Assembly: GCA_028583405.1 (NCBI GenBank)
Contig: CM053261.1
Coordinates: forward strand, 15,306,783-15,370,782
Origin: Pogonophryne albipinna
Lineage: Eukaryota; Chordata; Actinopteri; Perciformes; Artedidraconidae
Length of the DNA: 64,000 nt
Direction of reading: 5' to 3'
Of this stretch, positions 62,081-64,000 are shown one piece after another; position 1 is the stretch's first letter, and each line of letters begins with the position of its first letter. The notes under the pieces are model-generated. The model did no database searches, was not told where the DNA came from, and worked only from the letters and a program-made list of their open reading frames with translations. The position numbers and the translations under genes are program-made.

Positions 62081-63562
62081 GTCAAACTCAAGAAAGACAA
62101 TATAAGTTCTGAAAGATATTTTTGTCAAGCTGTATTGGAAAACAACAAAGGCTGTCGATGTCCTGTAGGAGATATGCTGTATACCTATAACATCACACAT
62201 TTAATAAAGAGCAATGTAAGACAAATGTTCTCAGTTGATCTTACCATCAATGTAAACCCTAAAGTTTAAAAGATGTAACATACTCGTTGTTTTTCATGTG
62301 AGCTAACATTAGCAACTGAAGTCAAAAGCTACACATCAAGCGAGGAAGTGGACTTTGAGCTGAGCTTGTTTTGTCAGTTGCTGCTTTTAAGGTAAAAAAT
62401 GAAGCTATCATTTGTGATGAGGACAAAACGGTTTGTGATAGCTTGTTTTGTACAGGTTTCAATCTTTTTTCTTGTGATTACATTTATTCTTACCCGTTTT
62501 TATACTGATAATGTGGTACAAAATTCTAAACATCATCTGTAGTGTCCTGTCCAGCCTTCCTTAGTGGCATTTGACCCTTAATTGATAAGTGAAAGTGGAT
62601 ACGAGCATGAACAAGTCAGTGGTTATCTATAATGTCGTTACCGCTCCACTGCTTCAAGTCTAAAAATGAGAAACATGTCATTACTTGTTAAACCCACTTA
62701 TCAGGCCACTGCTGTGCAAACCCCTTGAGATCAGAACAACCTTCCTGAGCATATCAGACCGGTTATCTCTGTGCCCTCCTTCTGAAACTCACTGTACACT
62801 CTTTACCAAAAGATAAATCATGCCATGACTCTCTTTTCAACCTGAATCAGCATTTATTTGGAGCTTGAATCATCAAAATATATGTCTTTCAACTGATCGT
62901 ACACTGACAAAATGTTTAGGCCGATATTTCAGAAAAGCCCAATAGAAATGGATTTTACACAACTAGCCTTCTGGATTCTTAGGGTATACAGAAGTCCCTT
63001 TCTGTACCCTATTTTTCTAACAGAGCGAGGATAACACGCCCAGCCTTTTCCGTGCTTTGCTAGGATTTAACTGACTCAGATGTTATGAGGGAGGCTGAAA
63101 ATAAACCTTTTGTGTTTGTGTAGGTCACAAAAACCACCAAAGCTGTGCACTGACTGCAGGACAGAAAGGTTAGAGATTAAGGACACCTCCGACTCAGTGT
63201 TCAGAAGAGAGGGTGTGAGCAGACTGAAAATATCAGAGTTACAAAATGTGTAGGCTTGTCGGTCGTCTAAAATGACATTTTAATAAGATTTTTGGCCCTG
63301 ATTTTGTGAATTTAAGGGATTCATCCAATCATACCCATGCAGGTGTTAAGTGCCAACATTATTTCCTGACACTGTCATGAGCTATACTATAATGAGCACG
63401 GCGACTTCTCTCACGTTGTATTTCATATTAATAACCTAAATAATATTTATGTATGCATTTATTTAGGGAAATTAGTTCTACCAGCAGAATCCCTCAAACA
63501 GCCTTTCCTTCAAAATGTAATTTATTTTCTATAAATGGTCAATTCCCTTGTCTCTGACTTAA

Positions 63563-64000
63563 AGGGGACCTATCATGCAAAATGCACTTTTGTACGTCTT
63601 TTATACATGAATATGTGTCCCCGGTGTGTCAGGGAACTCACCAAGTGTCAGAAAACACAACCCTCTCTCTTTTCCTCCATACCCAAATCTCTAAAAACGG
63701 GGCTGCAACGGATCTGATACAGACTGATACAGATTTGAAATTGTTCTGACGTCATAAACGGGGCGCTCCGCCTATATGGGCAACTCTCCACCTATCAGGG
63801 GAATGAGAGGTTGCGTGGCATGGTAACAGCATGGTAACAGCATGGTAACAGCATGGTAACATGACGCTCTTGCCTCGCCCCCCTCCTTTGCAGGGGGGCG
63901 TGGTCAGCTGCAGCTCATTTGCCACAGAATCAGCCCTTGTGAAGACAGGGCTGGAATAGAGCGAAATGAGGCATGGCTAAAATGCATGATCTGTTTTGAA
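63563..64000. mobile_element. left part of a TTAA-target (Kolobok-like) element, cut by the window edge
   Basis: TTAA at 63559-63562 is followed by AGGGGACCTATCATGCAAAA, an end sequence I recall from fish Kolobok-type miniature elements. An 11-bp unit GCATGGTAACA is repeated four times at 63818-63861. The right end is outside the window, so the second TTAA cannot be checked. Confidence 0.65.
63818..63861. repeat. 11-bp tandem repeat, four copies
   Basis: GCATGGTAACA occurs four times in direct succession with no differences. Confidence 0.9.

Larger units (their letters stand above)
42838..64000 (-). other. presumed upstream intron, at least 21 kb, transposon-rich
   Basis: No exon for the BRINP N-terminal region was found on the minus strand upstream of 42837. 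Because the 42837 exon needs two coding bases from a preceding exon, this stretch is inferred to be intron. It holds most of the transposons of the window, described separately. The sequence from 49000 to 51900 and from 54400 to 61600 shows only short hairpins. Confidence 0.7.

Noticed and set aside
42838..64000. Search for the preceding BRINP exon (N-terminal MACPF part and signal peptide)
   Set aside because: No minus-strand frame shows the family's N-terminal pattern next to a suitable acceptor and phase-2 donor; the exon is taken to lie outside.
1..64000. Prokaryotic features (operons, ribosome binding sites, CRISPR, insertion sequences)
   Set aside because: The window is vertebrate intronic DNA; none of these apply.

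Overview
This is eukaryotic, intron-dominated DNA from a bony fish, almost certainly a teleost. The evidence is a vertebrate neural gene read through four short exons, plus a repeat complement typical of fish: a tRNA-derived SINE with the GCTTTGGATAAAAGCGTC tail, Tc1-like fold-backs, hAT and TTAA-target miniature elements, and L2/Rex-type LINE tails. There is nothing prokaryotic here: no operons, CRISPR, rRNA or true tRNA genes. The genus cannot be told.

The only protein-coding gene I can support is a BRINP family gene on the minus strand, best matched to brinp1. Its exons, in transcription order, are 42837-42647, 28697-28528, 12277-12172 and 1124-888. All four have AG/GT borders and their phases fit exactly (2-1, 1-0, 0-1, 1-1). 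They join into 704 coding bases without a stop. They encode most of the MACPF-like domain and the cysteine-rich segment after it. The N-terminal exons (signal peptide, first part of MACPF) must lie beyond 64000 and the large last exon before position 1. The whole window is therefore probably the inside of one gene with introns of 11.0, 16.3 and 13.9 kb, and at least 21 kb upstream.

Repeats are uneven. From 1 to about 20.8 kb I recognise almost no mobile elements, only microsatellites and hairpins. From 20.8 kb on they accumulate: LINE 3' ends (20.8, 46.2, 48.5, 61.7 kb), two SINE copies (24.7 and 38.3 kb, opposite strands), and a TTAA-flanked miniature element (29.8-30.6 kb). Next come a possible solo LTR (32.9-33.3 kb) and a 2.24-kb element with long terminal inverted repeats that cleanly splits an older fish repeat (34.2-37.1 kb). 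A Tc1-type palindrome with a telomere-like core lies at 43.5-44.3 kb.

At 45.75-48.27 kb there is a four-level nest of transposons with intact target duplications. Further on are an LTR interrupted by a DNA element (51.96-53.36 kb), a hAT element with a tRNA-like insert (53.4-54.3 kb), and a TTAA-type element that runs off the right edge (63.56 kb).

The most unusual object is the 34690-36932 element. Its interior looks like a small spliced transcription unit (donor, acceptor, poly(A) signal) with no recognisable transposase. I found no convincing new multi-gene system.
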